From NCBI RefSeq assembly GCF_001499855.1, contig NZ_LQIK01000001.1, forward strand, positions 124,001 through 188,000: a stretch of 64,000 nt of DNA, given 5' to 3'. Origin of the DNA: Mycobacterium sp. GA-0227b (GTDB lineage Bacteria > Actinomycetota > Actinomycetes > Mycobacteriales > Mycobacteriaceae). Shown here in pieces: positions 1-9,001 of this stretch (the first letter of the stretch is position 1; the number at the start of each line of letters is the position of its first letter). The notes under the pieces were generated by a model that saw only the letters and a program-made list of their open reading frames with translations, was not told the origin of the DNA and ran no database searches. The translations under genes were made by a program, and so were the position numbers.

Positions 1-1
1 C

Positions 2-1597
2 CTGCTCGGAACCGCGATTCCGGCTGCCGCCGCCGAGCTGATGCGGGTGACGATCGTGCGTCACGCTCAGTCCGCAGGCAACGCCTCTGGGCTGATCGAC
101 ACGTCGACGCCCGGCCCCGACCTCACGCCGCTCGGCCAGGAGCAAGCCCAGGCGTCTGCGGACAGGCTGGCCGTCAACAATTACGACGCCATCTATTCCT
201 CGACGATGGTCAGGACGCAGCAGACGGCGGCGCCGATGTCGGAACGCCTGCGCCTGCCGGTTCAGGTGCTGCCCGGTCTGCAAGAGATCGAGGCCGGAAT
301 CTATGAGGGCACGCCCGAGAACGAGGCCTTCGGCGGTTATCTTCAGGCCCCGCTGCGTTGGATTGGGCTGATTCCGACGCCAGCTCCTGGCGACCCGCTC
401 GACGCCCGGATTCCGGGTTCGATCGACGGCCACGAGTTCGACGCCAGGGTGGACGGCGCGCTGGAGACCATGTACAACAACGGCGACCGCAACGCCGTCG
501 TGTACTCACACGGCGGCACCACCATGTTCTGGACGATCATGAACGCAAAGAACCTCACCACGGAGCAGAAGCTTCAACTGCTGACTCAAACCCCACTGCA
601 CAACACCGATTACGTGGTGCTGGAGGGCAATCCGGAGGACGGCTGGACACTGGTGGACTGGAACGGTCAGCGGTTCACGCCGGAGCCCACGCTCGAGTCC
701 GAGGTGCAGCTCCATGCCCGCACGCTGCAAAGGCAGCTCGCGGCCGCCGCAAAGCTGATCACCGACGCGGCAGCCACGGGGGACATCGCAACGCTGATGA
801 ACGCGATCAGGCAAAGCGTCGCGGACACGACCTTCTCGGTCCAGAAGTTCACGAACGCGTTGCAGCACGAGATCACCGAGCGGCTGGCCAACCTGACCCC
901 GCCGGCGCCGGCCGTGCCGTCGTCGCCAGAGGCGCACACGGTCCAGCTGGCGAGTCAGACCACGTCTTCAACCGTGGTGTCGCCATCGGCGACCGACATG
1001 ATGAAAGCGCTGACAAAGCCGGTGGACGACCCGGCGACGACCGAGACCGACTCGCAGCGTCAAGCCGACGCATCGACCGTCCAGGCGACCGACCCGGCCA
1101 CCGTCGAGGCGACCGTCCAGGAGACCGACCCGGCGTCGACGCAGGCCGACTCGGCGACGACGGTGGCCGACTCGGCGACGACGGTGGCCGACCCGGCGAC
1201 GACGGAGGCCGACCCGGTGACGACCGGGGCCGACGCGGCGACGACGGGGACGGACTCGCAGCGTCAGGCTGTCCAGGCGACCGAGCCATCGAAGAAGAAG
1301 GGTGCGGCGTCCAACGGCGCGACCGATCTCTCGAACGGCAACATGGCGGTCCCCGGAAAGTCCGGGACCACGTCGACCCGTGCGGACGATCGTGCGTCGC
1401 AGGCGGTCAACGTCAGCGATCAGGCCGCGTCGTCGGACAAGCAGCGCGGTGGCGTTGCCGTCAAGGACGCCGACACCGGTAGCAAAGCCAGCGAGGCCAC
1501 TGCAGGCGCCCAAGCCGGCGGCGGCGACACAGCTGGAGGCAGCGGTGGCGACACGTCTGGTAGCAGCGGCGGTGACTCAGGCGGGAGTGACAGCTGA
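2..1597 (+). CDS. Secreted histidine phosphatase family protein, 5' partial
   Basis: Histidine-phosphatase (phosphoglycerate-mutase-like) enzyme. The first ATG is at 41, but the frame is open back to base 2 and reads LLGTAIPAAAAEL just before it, which looks like the end of a signal peptide with an Ala-x-Ala cleavage site. The true start therefore probably lies outside the window and the protein is exported. The RHG-type motif VRHAQSAGN follows directly, and a second catalytic His sits in YSHGG (about 165 residues on). The catalytic domain covers roughly the first 220 residues, followed by a helical stretch. From about residue 330 the chain is low-complexity Thr/Ala/Asp, then Gly/Ser-rich to the stop, like a wall-spanning tail. 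The substrate cannot be told. A terminator-like hairpin follows the gene. Confidence 0.85.
   Translation: MLGTAIPAAAAELMRVTIVRHAQSAGNASGLIDTSTPGPDLTPLGQEQAQASADRLAVNNYDAIYSSTMVRTQQTAAPMSERLRLPVQVLPGLQEIEAGIYEGTPENEAFGGYLQAPLRWIGLIPTPAPGDPLDARIPGSIDGHEFDARVDGALETMYNNGDRNAVVYSHGGTTMFWTIMNAKNLTTEQKLQLLTQTPLHNTDYVVLEGNPEDGWTLVDWNGQRFTPEPTLESEVQLHARTLQRQLAAAAKLITDAAATGDIATLMNAIRQSVADTTFSVQKFTNALQHEITERLANLTPPAPAVPSSPEAHTVQLASQTTSSTVVSPSATDMMKALTKPVDDPATTETDSQRQADASTVQATDPATVEATVQETDPASTQADSATTVADSATTVADPATTEADPVTTGADAATTGTDSQRQAVQATEPSKKKGAASNGATDLSNGNMAVPGKSGTTSTRADDRASQAVNVSDQAASSDKQRGGVAVKDADTGSKASEATAGAQAGGGDTAGGSGGDTSGSSGGDSGGSDS
1145..1249 (+). repeat. 21-bp tandem repeat inside the phosphatase tail
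   Basis: Five consecutive 21-bp units begin with gccgac and encode heptads of the form ADSATTV / ADPATTE / ADPVTTG / ADAATTG. The first two units (1145-1165 and 1166-1186) are identical and the other three diverge at a few positions. The array stays in frame, so changes in copy number would lengthen or shorten the tail without breaking the gene. Confidence 0.9.
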
Positions 1598-1624
1598 CAC
1601 CGTCGATTTGACCGCATAGAGCAG

Positions 1625-1660
1625 TCGGCCCCCCTCACCAGTTTCGGTGGCGGGGGCCGA
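1625..1660 (+). terminator. Hairpin terminator after the phosphatase gene
   Basis: Perfect 9-bp stem, tcggccccc (1625-1633) with gggggccga (1652-1660). An inner cacc/ggtg extension (1636-1639 and 1646-1649) closes on a small loop. It lies 28 bp after the stop codon. There is no long T tract, as is common for mycobacterial terminators. Confidence 0.7.
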
Positions 1661-1715
1661 TTGCTGCACACCGAAGATTTCAAAGCGTCGGCATGCCGAG
1701 GAGCGGGATGATTGG

Positions 1716-2609
1716 GTGGATCCTGTGTCGACGTCAACTCGAGGCGCGGTTGTGCAGCGGTCCGTGACGCAACACGACACGGTGGTGTCGATGGTGGAGC
1801 GCGTTGCGCTGATCATGAACGCGTTCGACGAGCCGGGCAAGCACTTGCGCCTGGACCAGGTGGTGACCCGCACCGGGCTGCCACGATCCTCTGCGCATCG
1901 CATCCTCAAGCAGTTACACACCGCCGGGCTGCTGCAACACCACCCGAATGGTTACAGCATTGCCGCCTCAGCGCTGCCTGCGACGAGGATGGCCGACCAC
2001 TCGCAGTTGCGGGGCGTGGCGTCTCGCGTCCTCGACCGCCTCCACGCAGACACCGGGTTGGTGGTTCATCTCGGAGTACTGGTCGGCAGCGAGGTCGTCT
2101 ATCTCGATAAGGTGTCAGGCCGCAGCGGCATCGTGGTACCGACGCGAGTCGCCGGTCATACCCGGGCGCATGCCAGCGCCTTGGGCAAGGCGATGCTGGC
2201 TCAGCTTCCCGCCGAGGAGGTCGATGCGATCGTCGGAGATCGGCTTCGCAAGCTCACCCGGGCCACGATCGCCGACCTGCCGACGTTGCATCAGGAGCTG
2301 GCCCGCATCCGATCCCGGCATGGGCTCGCCTACGACAATCAGGAACTGGCGATAGGCCTGGCCAGCGTCGCGGCTTCGTTAAAGACCCCCGACGGTGAGG
2401 TAGCCGGCCTGTCGCTGACGGGCGCTGTCCCGATGAACCGGCTGCAACGGACGGCTCCCTTCGTCATGCGTGCAGCCAGGCACATCTCCCAGCAACTCGG
2501 CGGCACACAACCCGATGCGACGCAGAGCGGTTCGACGTCTTCGGCCGCAGCCACCGACAACATCCTCTCCCGCGTGTTACGCACCATCACCTCCGACGCA
2601 TGGGTCTGA
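1716..2609 (+). CDS. IclR family transcriptional regulator
   Basis: IclR-type regulator of about 297 residues: N-terminal winged helix (VERVALIMNAFDEPGKHLRL, then TRTGLPRSSAHRILKQL) and C-terminal effector domain (VVHLGVLVGSEVVYLDKV...GRSGI; HASALGKAMLAQLP). The frame is open upstream to a GTG at 1647, but that codon lies inside the terminator hairpin. GTG 1716, preceded by GAGGAG at 1698-1703, is the better start. The next genes are two acyl-CoA-dehydrogenase-like flavoproteins, one of them converging on this gene, so they are its likely targets. IclR proteins usually control catabolic genes; the effector is unknown. Confidence 0.85.
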   Translation: MDPVSTSTRGAVVQRSVTQHDTVVSMVERVALIMNAFDEPGKHLRLDQVVTRTGLPRSSAHRILKQLHTAGLLQHHPNGYSIAASALPATRMADHSQLRGVASRVLDRLHADTGLVVHLGVLVGSEVVYLDKVSGRSGIVVPTRVAGHTRAHASALGKAMLAQLPAEEVDAIVGDRLRKLTRATIADLPTLHQELARIRSRHGLAYDNQELAIGLASVAASLKTPDGEVAGLSLTGAVPMNRLQRTAPFVMRAARHISQQLGGTQPDATQSGSTSSAAATDNILSRVLRTITSDAWV

Positions 2610-2615
2610 AGCGCA

Positions 2616-3713
2616 TCACCAGATGAGGTCGTCGACTTTCAGGCCGAATGCGAACCGACCGACCACCGACAACACCTGTTCGACATTGCTGGCGACGTGC
2701 GTCCGAGCGGTCTGCACATCACGCCATACCCGCTCGACCAGAGCATCGCCGCCGATGCCCGTGCCGGAGTCCGGGATGAAGGTTTGGATGGCCCGCACGG
2801 CGCGGTCGGATGCGACTACCTGGTCTCGTCGCGAGCGCAATATCAGTGCAGTGTCGGGCTCGGAGGCGTCGCGGGCGCAATCCATGAGTTCGGTTAAGTT
2901 GCGCCGTATTTGAAGTGCGGAGAGTTCGAGGTCGGCAGTTGCCATCGCGACCGCGCTCAGCGCTGTGGCGGCGGACGGTCCTCGAGCGGCAAGCACGTTG
3001 TCAGCCGCGCCGAGCAGGGGCACGGTTCCCGTGTGCGTGTACAACGTGGGTTGCGGAAGCCGGTAGAGCGGGTTGACGGCGGTCCGCTGGTCGAGGCCGA
3101 GCCAGCCGAACGTCCGGTGCGCCGGCACGAGCGCGTTGGAGACGACGACATCGTCGGCGCCGATCCCGCGCAGGCCCAGGCCATTCCAGTGCGATTCGAC
3201 GGTATAGTCGGCGCACGGCACCAGGGCCGCGATGAAATCCTGGGCTGCGCCGTCGTCGCCGACCAACACCGCGGCGGCGATCAGCCACGACGCGTGATGG
3301 ATGCCTGTGCAGCGGTTCCATCGACCCGACAGGCGGTAACCGCGACCGACCCGCTCGAGACGTCCGGTCGGCGCATAGGACGCGCAGACCAGCGCCCGCG
3401 GATCCGAGCCCCACACGTCCTGTTGCGCCCGCTCGTCGAACAACGCCAAATGCCAGCTGTTCACGCCTAGCATCCCGGCCAGCCACCCCGTCGAAGTACA
3501 CGCCGAGGACAGCTCGCGCGTCAGTACAAGGTAGTCGTACGGATCGGCTTCCAGACCTCCGAACGCCTTGGGACGCAGCATCGAGAAGAACCCCGCCTCG
3601 TGGAGCTCCACGATCACGCTCCGATCGACGGCACCGCGGCGGTCGACGTCACTCGCCGCGTCAGCGATCGCGGGAAGCAGCGACTCAACGATGTCAATCT
3701 CACTGTCCCTCAT
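2616..3713 (-). CDS. Acyl-CoA dehydrogenase-fold flavin monooxygenase (HsaA-like)
   Basis: About 365 residues with an acyl-CoA dehydrogenase fold of the flavin-dependent hydroxylase type (HsaA, HpaB-C-type oxygenase subunits). Visible features are an N-terminal helical part with LRPKAFGGLEADPYDYLVLTREL, a central beta domain with LSGRWNRCTG...SWLIAAAVL, and a C-terminal helical part. The frame extends upstream, but ATG 3713 (MRDSEIDIVESLL) begins the recognisable domain and leaves room for the divergent promoter. It is paired head-to-head with the related gene at 3784, with a palindrome between them. Such proteins normally need a separate flavin reductase; none is adjacent. The substrate (aromatic or steroid-like) is a guess from family membership. 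Confidence 0.75.
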   Translation of the reverse strand: MRDSEIDIVESLLPAIADAASDVDRRGAVDRSVIVELHEAGFFSMLRPKAFGGLEADPYDYLVLTRELSSACTSTGWLAGMLGVNSWHLALFDERAQQDVWGSDPRALVCASYAPTGRLERVGRGYRLSGRWNRCTGIHHASWLIAAAVLVGDDGAAQDFIAALVPCADYTVESHWNGLGLRGIGADDVVVSNALVPAHRTFGWLGLDQRTAVNPLYRLPQPTLYTHTGTVPLLGAADNVLAARGPSAATALSAVAMATADLELSALQIRRNLTELMDCARDASEPDTALILRSRRDQVVASDRAVRAIQTFIPDSGTGIGGDALVERVWRDVQTARTHVASNVEQVLSVVGRFAFGLKVDDLIW

Positions 3714-3749
3714 AGCGCCGCCTGATTCCGGGAGCCTTGTGCCACCATC

Positions 3750-3764
3750 ATGAATACCATTCAT
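3750..3764. promoter_or_regulatory. Palindromic operator in the divergent flavoprotein promoter
   Basis: ATGAAT-ACC-ATTCAT, a perfect 6-3-6 inverted repeat, lies between the divergent starts at 3713 and 3784. Size and position suit a dimeric repressor; the IclR protein encoded at 1716 is the obvious candidate. That link is inference. Confidence 0.5.
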
Positions 3765-3783
3765 TGCAGCCAGGGGAGTGGGC

Positions 3784-4836
3784 ATGACCAAGTCGTCCGG
3801 TGTGCGAAGCGCCGCACAGGAAACACTCGGCTCCTTGGCAGCGATGGTTCGCCGCCACCAAGCATCCACAGCGGCTGAAATCATTGCAACACTGCATGAT
3901 TCAGGGGCCGGCCGATTGCTGCGCCCGGCCCCGTATGGAGGACTGGAGGTCGATGCCGAAGAGTTCGTCTCGCTGATCGGTGACCTCGCCGCCCTGGACG
4001 GGTCGGCAGGTTGGCTCTGCGCGATGTTCAACGTGGCGGCCTATGACGTCAGCAGCCTGCCCGAGCGCGCGGTGAACGACGTGTGGGGCGCCGACGCCAA
4101 CGCATTGATCGCACCCTGCTACAGCGCCGGGGGTCTATTGGCTCAAACCACCGGCGATCGAATGCTGAGCGGCCGATGGCAGTTCGTCGCGGGCGGCGAA
4201 TACGCCGACTGGTTTCTGCTGACCGCGGACGCAGACGGGACGCCGCACTGTGTCCTGGTGCCGCGCAGCGCTGTCCACATCGAGCCGGCCCAGCACCCGA
4301 CCGGACTAGACGCGGCGGGTATCCGCGATGTGACGGTGACGGACGTGCCGGTCGAACAACGACAAATCTTCCAAAATGCCGTCGAGCGCGCACAATTCGC
4401 ACCGCGAATTGCCACCCGGATGCTCGCGGGTGCAGCAGCGGCAGCGGTGGTCGTGGGGGCGGCTGGCGGTGTCTGGCGGACTTTTGTCGAGCAGATGCGC
4501 GAACGGCTCGCCGCCTCGTACGGCAGCGAAGAGTTGACCGATCAGACGTCGACGACTGTGCACGTTGCTCGGGCGGCCTCGGACATCGACGCCGCCCGGC
4601 TGCAGATCGAGGCGTCGTTTCGACCAGGCAGAGACGGGGTTCGGGACACCTTTCGGGCCGCGGCGTGGGCACATCGGCAAGCCGCCGTACGGGCGCGCGA
4701 TGCCGCCGATCAGCTGCTGGGTGCCAGCCATCGGCACGCGCTCGATGCCTCAGACCAAGTCACCCGCCTGTGGCGAGACGTCCACGCCGCGTGTCGGCTG
4801 ACCATATTCCTGCTCGATGGCCTGGATTCGGGATGA
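3784..4836 (+). CDS. Acyl-CoA dehydrogenase-fold flavoprotein, HsaA-like
   Basis: About 350 residues, a divergent paralogue of the neighbour at 2616-3713. It shares LLRPAPYGGLEVDAEEFVSLIGDLAALDGSAGWLCAMF near the N terminus, VNDVWGADANALIAPCY, and LSGRWQFVAGGEYADWFLL in the middle domain. Chosen start is ATG 3784, preceded by AGGGGA at 3771-3776; GTG 3778 is the alternative. Its 3' end overlaps the convergent WS/DGAT gene by 87 bp. It may be a flavin hydroxylase, or with its neighbour a heteromeric acyl-CoA dehydrogenase as seen in mycobacterial steroid degradation; sequence alone does not decide. Confidence 0.7.
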   Translation: MTKSSGVRSAAQETLGSLAAMVRRHQASTAAEIIATLHDSGAGRLLRPAPYGGLEVDAEEFVSLIGDLAALDGSAGWLCAMFNVAAYDVSSLPERAVNDVWGADANALIAPCYSAGGLLAQTTGDRMLSGRWQFVAGGEYADWFLLTADADGTPHCVLVPRSAVHIEPAQHPTGLDAAGIRDVTVTDVPVEQRQIFQNAVERAQFAPRIATRMLAGAAAAAVVVGAAGGVWRTFVEQMRERLAASYGSEELTDQTSTTVHVARAASDIDAARLQIEASFRPGRDGVRDTFRAAAWAHRQAAVRARDAADQLLGASHRHALDASDQVTRLWRDVHAACRLTIFLLDGLDSG

Positions 4837-6216
4837 GGCCGCGCTCAACTCCGCGAGCACCTCGGGCAGGTGCTCGGCGATCTCGAAGGGGTCGGCCACC
4901 TGGTCACCGCAGCTCAGCACCCCGATGGCCATCTCGTTCTGGTAGCTCCAACCGGTGAAGTTCAGCCCCATGGGGAACACCAGCGGGCCGGTGGAGATGA
5001 GCTTTTCGATGGGCGCCCCACCCCAGTAGAGGCGCCGCTGCGGGCCCCGCATGTTGGAGGCGATGAGGCTGAACATCGGCCGCCGGCTCACTCTTGCGCC
5101 GATTATCGGCAGTACCCGTGAATACAGCCAGAACAGCGGCCAGTACTCCATCCAGTCGTGCTGTAAGAAAGCGTCCCGTTCTGCCTGCACCTCGCGCGCC
5201 GTTTTGGTGGCGGTCGCAATGGCATGCAGGCGCTCGACCGGATCGGCGATGTGGGTGGCGAAGTCGACGTTCCAGCGTGCGACCTGATTGCCCCACTCCA
5301 CCTCCGCACCGGGCGGCCGCATCGACACGGGCACCACCGCGGTCAAGGGCTCGTCGGTCAACTCGTCGCGCCGGTCCAGGAATTCACGAAGCGCGCCGCT
5401 GCACAACGTCAGGAACACGTCGTTCACCGTCACATCGAAGGTCTTGGCGACCCGCCGTATCTCGTGAATATCGCAGCTGCGGTAAGCGAACCGGCGATCG
5501 GCGGTCAGCGGCTCGTTGAACGGTGCCGGGGGCGCGGCGAATGCCTTGGCGTAGCCGGGCTTGCCGGCCTTCTGGCGGTTCCGGATGATGCGAGTCACGC
5601 GTGCTGTGCGAGCAACGATGCTGGGGAAGCGAGCGAGTGCGGCGAGTTGATGGCGCAACACCAACGGGAACCAGATCCAAGGGGCCGGCCGACGCTCGCT
5701 GGGCATCGGGATTCGCCGCAGTCTCGGCAACGGTGTCGCGGGATCGGCGCTGAAAATGGTTTCGAGGAGTCGCAGCGAGGCCGACCCGTCGGCCACCGCA
5801 TGGTGGATCTTGAGCATGAGCGCGACCCGGCCGTCCGCGAGACCGTCGATGTACCACAGCTGCCATGCCGGACGGTTTCGGTCGAGCCCCTCGGTGAAGA
5901 TCGTGCTCAACGCCGCTGCGAGCTCGCGATCGCCGCCCGGTGCTGCCGCCGTCGCCCGCTGGACGTGGTAATCGATGTCGAGCTGGGGCCGCGCGATCCA
6001 CCACGGCCGCCCAAACCCGACTCGCGGCATCAACAGCTGCCACTGCAGCGGTTCCACGCGGTCCACCAGACCGGGGATGGCATCCTTGACCGCCTCGAAT
6101 GTGAGCGGCTCGTGTCCCTGGCTCGGGTCGAGGACGACGACCTTCATCGTATGTTGCGGTTGCGCGTCGCTCTCCCACGCGAGGAAGCTGTTGTCTTCAC
6201 CCTTCAGACGCCGCAT
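4750..6216 (-). CDS. Wax ester synthase / diacylglycerol acyltransferase (WS/DGAT)
   Basis: 488-residue acyl-CoA:alcohol/diacylglycerol O-acyltransferase, the enzyme class making triacylglycerol and wax esters in mycobacteria. The catalytic motif HHAVADG is at residues 138-144. The N terminus (MRRLKGEDNSFLAWE) and the late block FSLIASNMRGPQRRLYWGG also match the family. Start ATG 6216 has a good ribosome site (AAGGTGAG, 2 bp upstream). It is divergent from the FadD gene, which can supply acyl-CoA, and its end overlaps the convergent flavoprotein gene. A second WS/DGAT lies at 11057-12472. Confidence 0.92.
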   Translation of the reverse strand: MRRLKGEDNSFLAWESDAQPQHTMKVVVLDPSQGHEPLTFEAVKDAIPGLVDRVEPLQWQLLMPRVGFGRPWWIARPQLDIDYHVQRATAAAPGGDRELAAALSTIFTEGLDRNRPAWQLWYIDGLADGRVALMLKIHHAVADGSASLRLLETIFSADPATPLPRLRRIPMPSERRPAPWIWFPLVLRHQLAALARFPSIVARTARVTRIIRNRQKAGKPGYAKAFAAPPAPFNEPLTADRRFAYRSCDIHEIRRVAKTFDVTVNDVFLTLCSGALREFLDRRDELTDEPLTAVVPVSMRPPGAEVEWGNQVARWNVDFATHIADPVERLHAIATATKTAREVQAERDAFLQHDWMEYWPLFWLYSRVLPIIGARVSRRPMFSLIASNMRGPQRRLYWGGAPIEKLISTGPLVFPMGLNFTGWSYQNEMAIGVLSCGDQVADPFEIAEHLPEVLAELSAASSRIQAIEQEYGQPTRGVDVSPQAGDLV

Positions 6217-6341
6217 TTCTCACCTTCAACTTGTCGTACTGCAGCCCGGGGGCAGGTTGTGGTATCCATCACTTGTACGGCCTCACTGTGCCGAAGGAGA
6301 CGTCTTGTCTCGAACAGTGAGACTGCCCATCATCGCGCGCG

Positions 6342-8039
6342 GTGCGCCGCCATACCGTTTCCGGCGTGCGGCGATACATTCCAGACCAGCTCTTTCTTGG
6401 TGGCGCCAGGCTGGCCGCCACGGCTGACCGGCTCAAGGTGACGGCTCGCAGCCTCAAGGTGCTACGCGAGGCCGGCCTGTCCGGCGGACTCGCCGACGGC
6501 GTTCGATCGGCGAAGATGGTGAAGACCTACGGTCCCTTCGCCGGGATCATCGAGACCGCCGCTCTCCGCGACGCCGACGCCGTGGCTATCACCGACGAGA
6601 TGGGCGACCTGACGTTCGCCGAGCTGAACGCGCGGGTCAATGCGCTGGCACGAGGATGGACCGAAGCCGGCTTCGGGCGCGGTGACGTGGTGGCGGTGCT
6701 GTGCCGCGACCACCGCGGGCTGATCACGGTGCTGGCGGCGGCGGGAAAGATCGGTGCCCAGACACTGCTGATGAACACCGGCTTCGCCAAGCCGCAACTG
6801 GCCGACGTCGCTCACCGCGAGAAGGTCTCCGTCCTGGTCTACGACGAGGAGTTCTCCGGTCTTGTCGACGCCATCGATCCGAGGGTGCGTCGCTACGTGG
6901 CCTGGGGCGGTGCTGATTCCGCAGCGCATCCGGACGACGCCGACAGCTCTCTGGAGCGGTTGATCCGGTCGACGTCCAGTGCGCCGGTTTCGGGGCCGCC
7001 GCAGCCGGGTGGTCTGACGCTGCTGACCAGCGGCACAACCGGCACACCGAAGGGGGCGCCGCGCGGCAAGACCTCGCCGCTGTTCTCCGCGCAGTTGCTT
7101 GACCGGGTCCCGCGTCGGCGCGGCGAAACCTGCATGTTGGCCGCACCGATCTTCCACGGCACCGGTTTGGGTCAGGCGGTCCTGTCGCTGGCGCTGGGCA
7201 ATCGGTTGGTGCTGCGCCGGAAGTTCGATGCCGAGGAAACGCTGCGTGCGGTCGCCAATTATCGGTGCAGTGTCCTGGTGGTGGTTCCCACGATGCTGCA
7301 GCGAATCCTCGCGCTGCGCGAAGAGATTCGCACCCGCTATGACACCTCTTCGCTCCGGATCGTCTTCGTTTCGGGCTCCGCCATGGCACCTGACCTGGTT
7401 ACCCGTGCCCTGGACGAGTTCGGCCCCGTGCTCTACAACCTCTACGGTTCTACCGAGCTCGCCGTGATGACGGTCGCGATGCCCGAAGACCTGCTTCACG
7501 ATCCGCGGACGGCTGGCCGCCCACCGGTCGGCTGCAGCGTCCGGCTGTACGACACGGACGGCAACCAGATCACGGCGCCGAACACCATCGGCCGGATCTT
7601 CGCCGGCAGCAACATCAGCTTCTCGGGTTACACCGACGGGCGCGGAAAGGAGGTCATCGACGGCCTGCTCAGCGCCGGCGACGTCGGCCACTTCGACGAA
7701 ACCGGACGACTCTACGTCGACGGCCGGGACGACGACATGGTGATCTGCGGTGGCGAGAACGTATATCCCCTCGAAGTCGAGAACCTGATCTGCGGCCACC
7801 CCGACGTCGACGAGGTCGCCGTGATCGGCGTCGACGACCCCGATTTCGGCCAACGGCTGAACGCGTACGTGGTGCCCGTCGAGGGCAGCGCCATCAGCCC
7901 TGAGGACATCAAGGACTACGTGCGCGCGAACCTGGCTCGCTACAAGGTGCCCCGCGACGTGGAATTCCTCGATGCACTGCCCCGCAACGCCACCGGCAAG
8001 GTGTTGCGTGCCCAGCTGATCGGCGGTGCCGTGAAATGA
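6342..8039 (+). CDS. Fatty-acid-CoA ligase (FadD family)
   Basis: ATP-dependent acyl-CoA synthetase of the ANL superfamily, up to 565 residues. Visible motifs: phosphate-binding loop LLTSGTTGTPKGAP (about 227-240), YNLYGSTE, the hinge region GDVGHFDETGRLYVDGRDDDMVICGGENVYP (cited in part here), and the catalytic Lys motif PRNATGKVLR near the C terminus. Start is uncertain: GTG 6342 is the longest, GTG 6366 (MRRYIPDQ) is equally plausible, and neither has a clear ribosome site. The gene overlaps the next one by 4 bp (ATGA) and heads a four-gene operon with a hydrolase and two SDRs, an arrangement reminiscent of the mycobacterial mymA locus (comparison from memory). Confidence 0.9.
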   Translation: MRRHTVSGVRRYIPDQLFLGGARLAATADRLKVTARSLKVLREAGLSGGLADGVRSAKMVKTYGPFAGIIETAALRDADAVAITDEMGDLTFAELNARVNALARGWTEAGFGRGDVVAVLCRDHRGLITVLAAAGKIGAQTLLMNTGFAKPQLADVAHREKVSVLVYDEEFSGLVDAIDPRVRRYVAWGGADSAAHPDDADSSLERLIRSTSSAPVSGPPQPGGLTLLTSGTTGTPKGAPRGKTSPLFSAQLLDRVPRRRGETCMLAAPIFHGTGLGQAVLSLALGNRLVLRRKFDAEETLRAVANYRCSVLVVVPTMLQRILALREEIRTRYDTSSLRIVFVSGSAMAPDLVTRALDEFGPVLYNLYGSTELAVMTVAMPEDLLHDPRTAGRPPVGCSVRLYDTDGNQITAPNTIGRIFAGSNISFSGYTDGRGKEVIDGLLSAGDVGHFDETGRLYVDGRDDDMVICGGENVYPLEVENLICGHPDVDEVAVIGVDDPDFGQRLNAYVVPVEGSAISPEDIKDYVRANLARYKVPRDVEFLDALPRNATGKVLRAQLIGGAVK

Positions 8040-9001
8040 CCGACACCCGGACCATGCAGCGCGAAGTCGCGGGCCGCATGAGTGCAGCCTTCTCGTCGAT
8101 CCTCACCGGCAAGGGCAACGCCGTGGAGGTCCGAGCCAGCCTCAAAGCCAGCCGCAGACCTCCGCTACCGAACCCGGTCGCCCGAATCGAGGAGCGCGGC
8201 ATTCCAGGACCCGACGGTGGCGACGGACCTCGGGTTCGCATCTACTTTCCGTTGGAGCCGGACGGATCCGCCGACGGAGTACCGGTGCTGATCTACTTCC
8301 ACGGCGGCGGGTTTGTCCTGTGCGACCTGGACTCGCATGACTCGTGTTGCCGCAAGCTCGCCAATGGCGTTGGCGCGGTGGTGGTCTCGGTTGACTACCG
8401 GCTTGCGCCGGAGTTCCCGTTCCCTGCCGCCGTCGAAGACGCGTGGGCTGCCACCAAGTGGGTGGCCCACCATGTGGGCGACCTCGGCGGCGATCCCGCG
8501 CGTCTGGTAGTGGCCGGAGACAGTGCCGGCGGCAACCTGGCAGCGGTGATCGCAATGATGGCCCGTGATTGCGGTGCACCGTCGATCGCATTCCAGGTGT
8601 TGATCTATCCCGTGGTCGACCAACGGCGAAAGACTTCGGCGAAGAGCCGGCACGCCGCCAAAGGTGTACTCACCGCTGAACACATGCAGTGGTTCACGGA
8701 GCAATACCTTGGGAAAGACGGCGACCGGACGAATGTGTTGGCATCGCCCATCCTCGGCGAATTCGATGGACTGCCGCCCGCGCATATTGTCACCGGTGAT
8801 CTGGATCCACTGTGTGAAGAGGGTGAGGAATTCGCTCAGCGGCTTCGTGCTGCCGGGGTTCCGGCCACGGTTCGGCGCTACGAGGGCGGGTTCCATGGAT
8901 TCTTCAACTTGGCCGACCACCTGCCGGCCGCCCAGAAAGCCAACGATGACGTGTGCGCAATCCTGCGTGACGCTTTGAGAGGGGAACCGCAGTGCAATTG
9001 A
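8036..9001 (+). CDS. HSL-type alpha/beta hydrolase (Lip family esterase)
   Basis: 321-residue esterase of the hormone-sensitive-lipase class. The oxyanion-hole motif HGGG is at 89-92 and the nucleophile motif GDSAGG is at 161-166 (Ser163). The acid/His part is seen in GDLDPLCEEGEEFA and YEGGFHGFF. No signal peptide is visible, so it is probably intracellular. It overlaps the FadD stop by 4 bp and the next SDR start by 10 bp, so the three are almost certainly co-translated. Likely role is release of acyl or acetyl groups from lipid esters feeding the ligase; the substrate is unknown. Confidence 0.9.
   Translation: MTDTRTMQREVAGRMSAAFSSILTGKGNAVEVRASLKASRRPPLPNPVARIEERGIPGPDGGDGPRVRIYFPLEPDGSADGVPVLIYFHGGGFVLCDLDSHDSCCRKLANGVGAVVVSVDYRLAPEFPFPAAVEDAWAATKWVAHHVGDLGGDPARLVVAGDSAGGNLAAVIAMMARDCGAPSIAFQVLIYPVVDQRRKTSAKSRHAAKGVLTAEHMQWFTEQYLGKDGDRTNVLASPILGEFDGLPPAHIVTGDLDPLCEEGEEFAQRLRAAGVPATVRRYEGGFHGFFNLADHLPAAQKANDDVCAILRDALRGEPQCN

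Noticed and set aside
873..1513. Long minus-strand and alternative-frame open reading frames rich in Arg/Pro/Ser across the phosphatase tail
   Set aside because: They are shadows caused by the high-GC repeats; composition is not protein-like and no ribosome site is seen.
1647..1715. Longer IclR reading frame from GTG 1647
   Set aside because: The codon lies inside the terminator hairpin, the added residues are not IclR-like, and GTG 1716 has a ribosome site.
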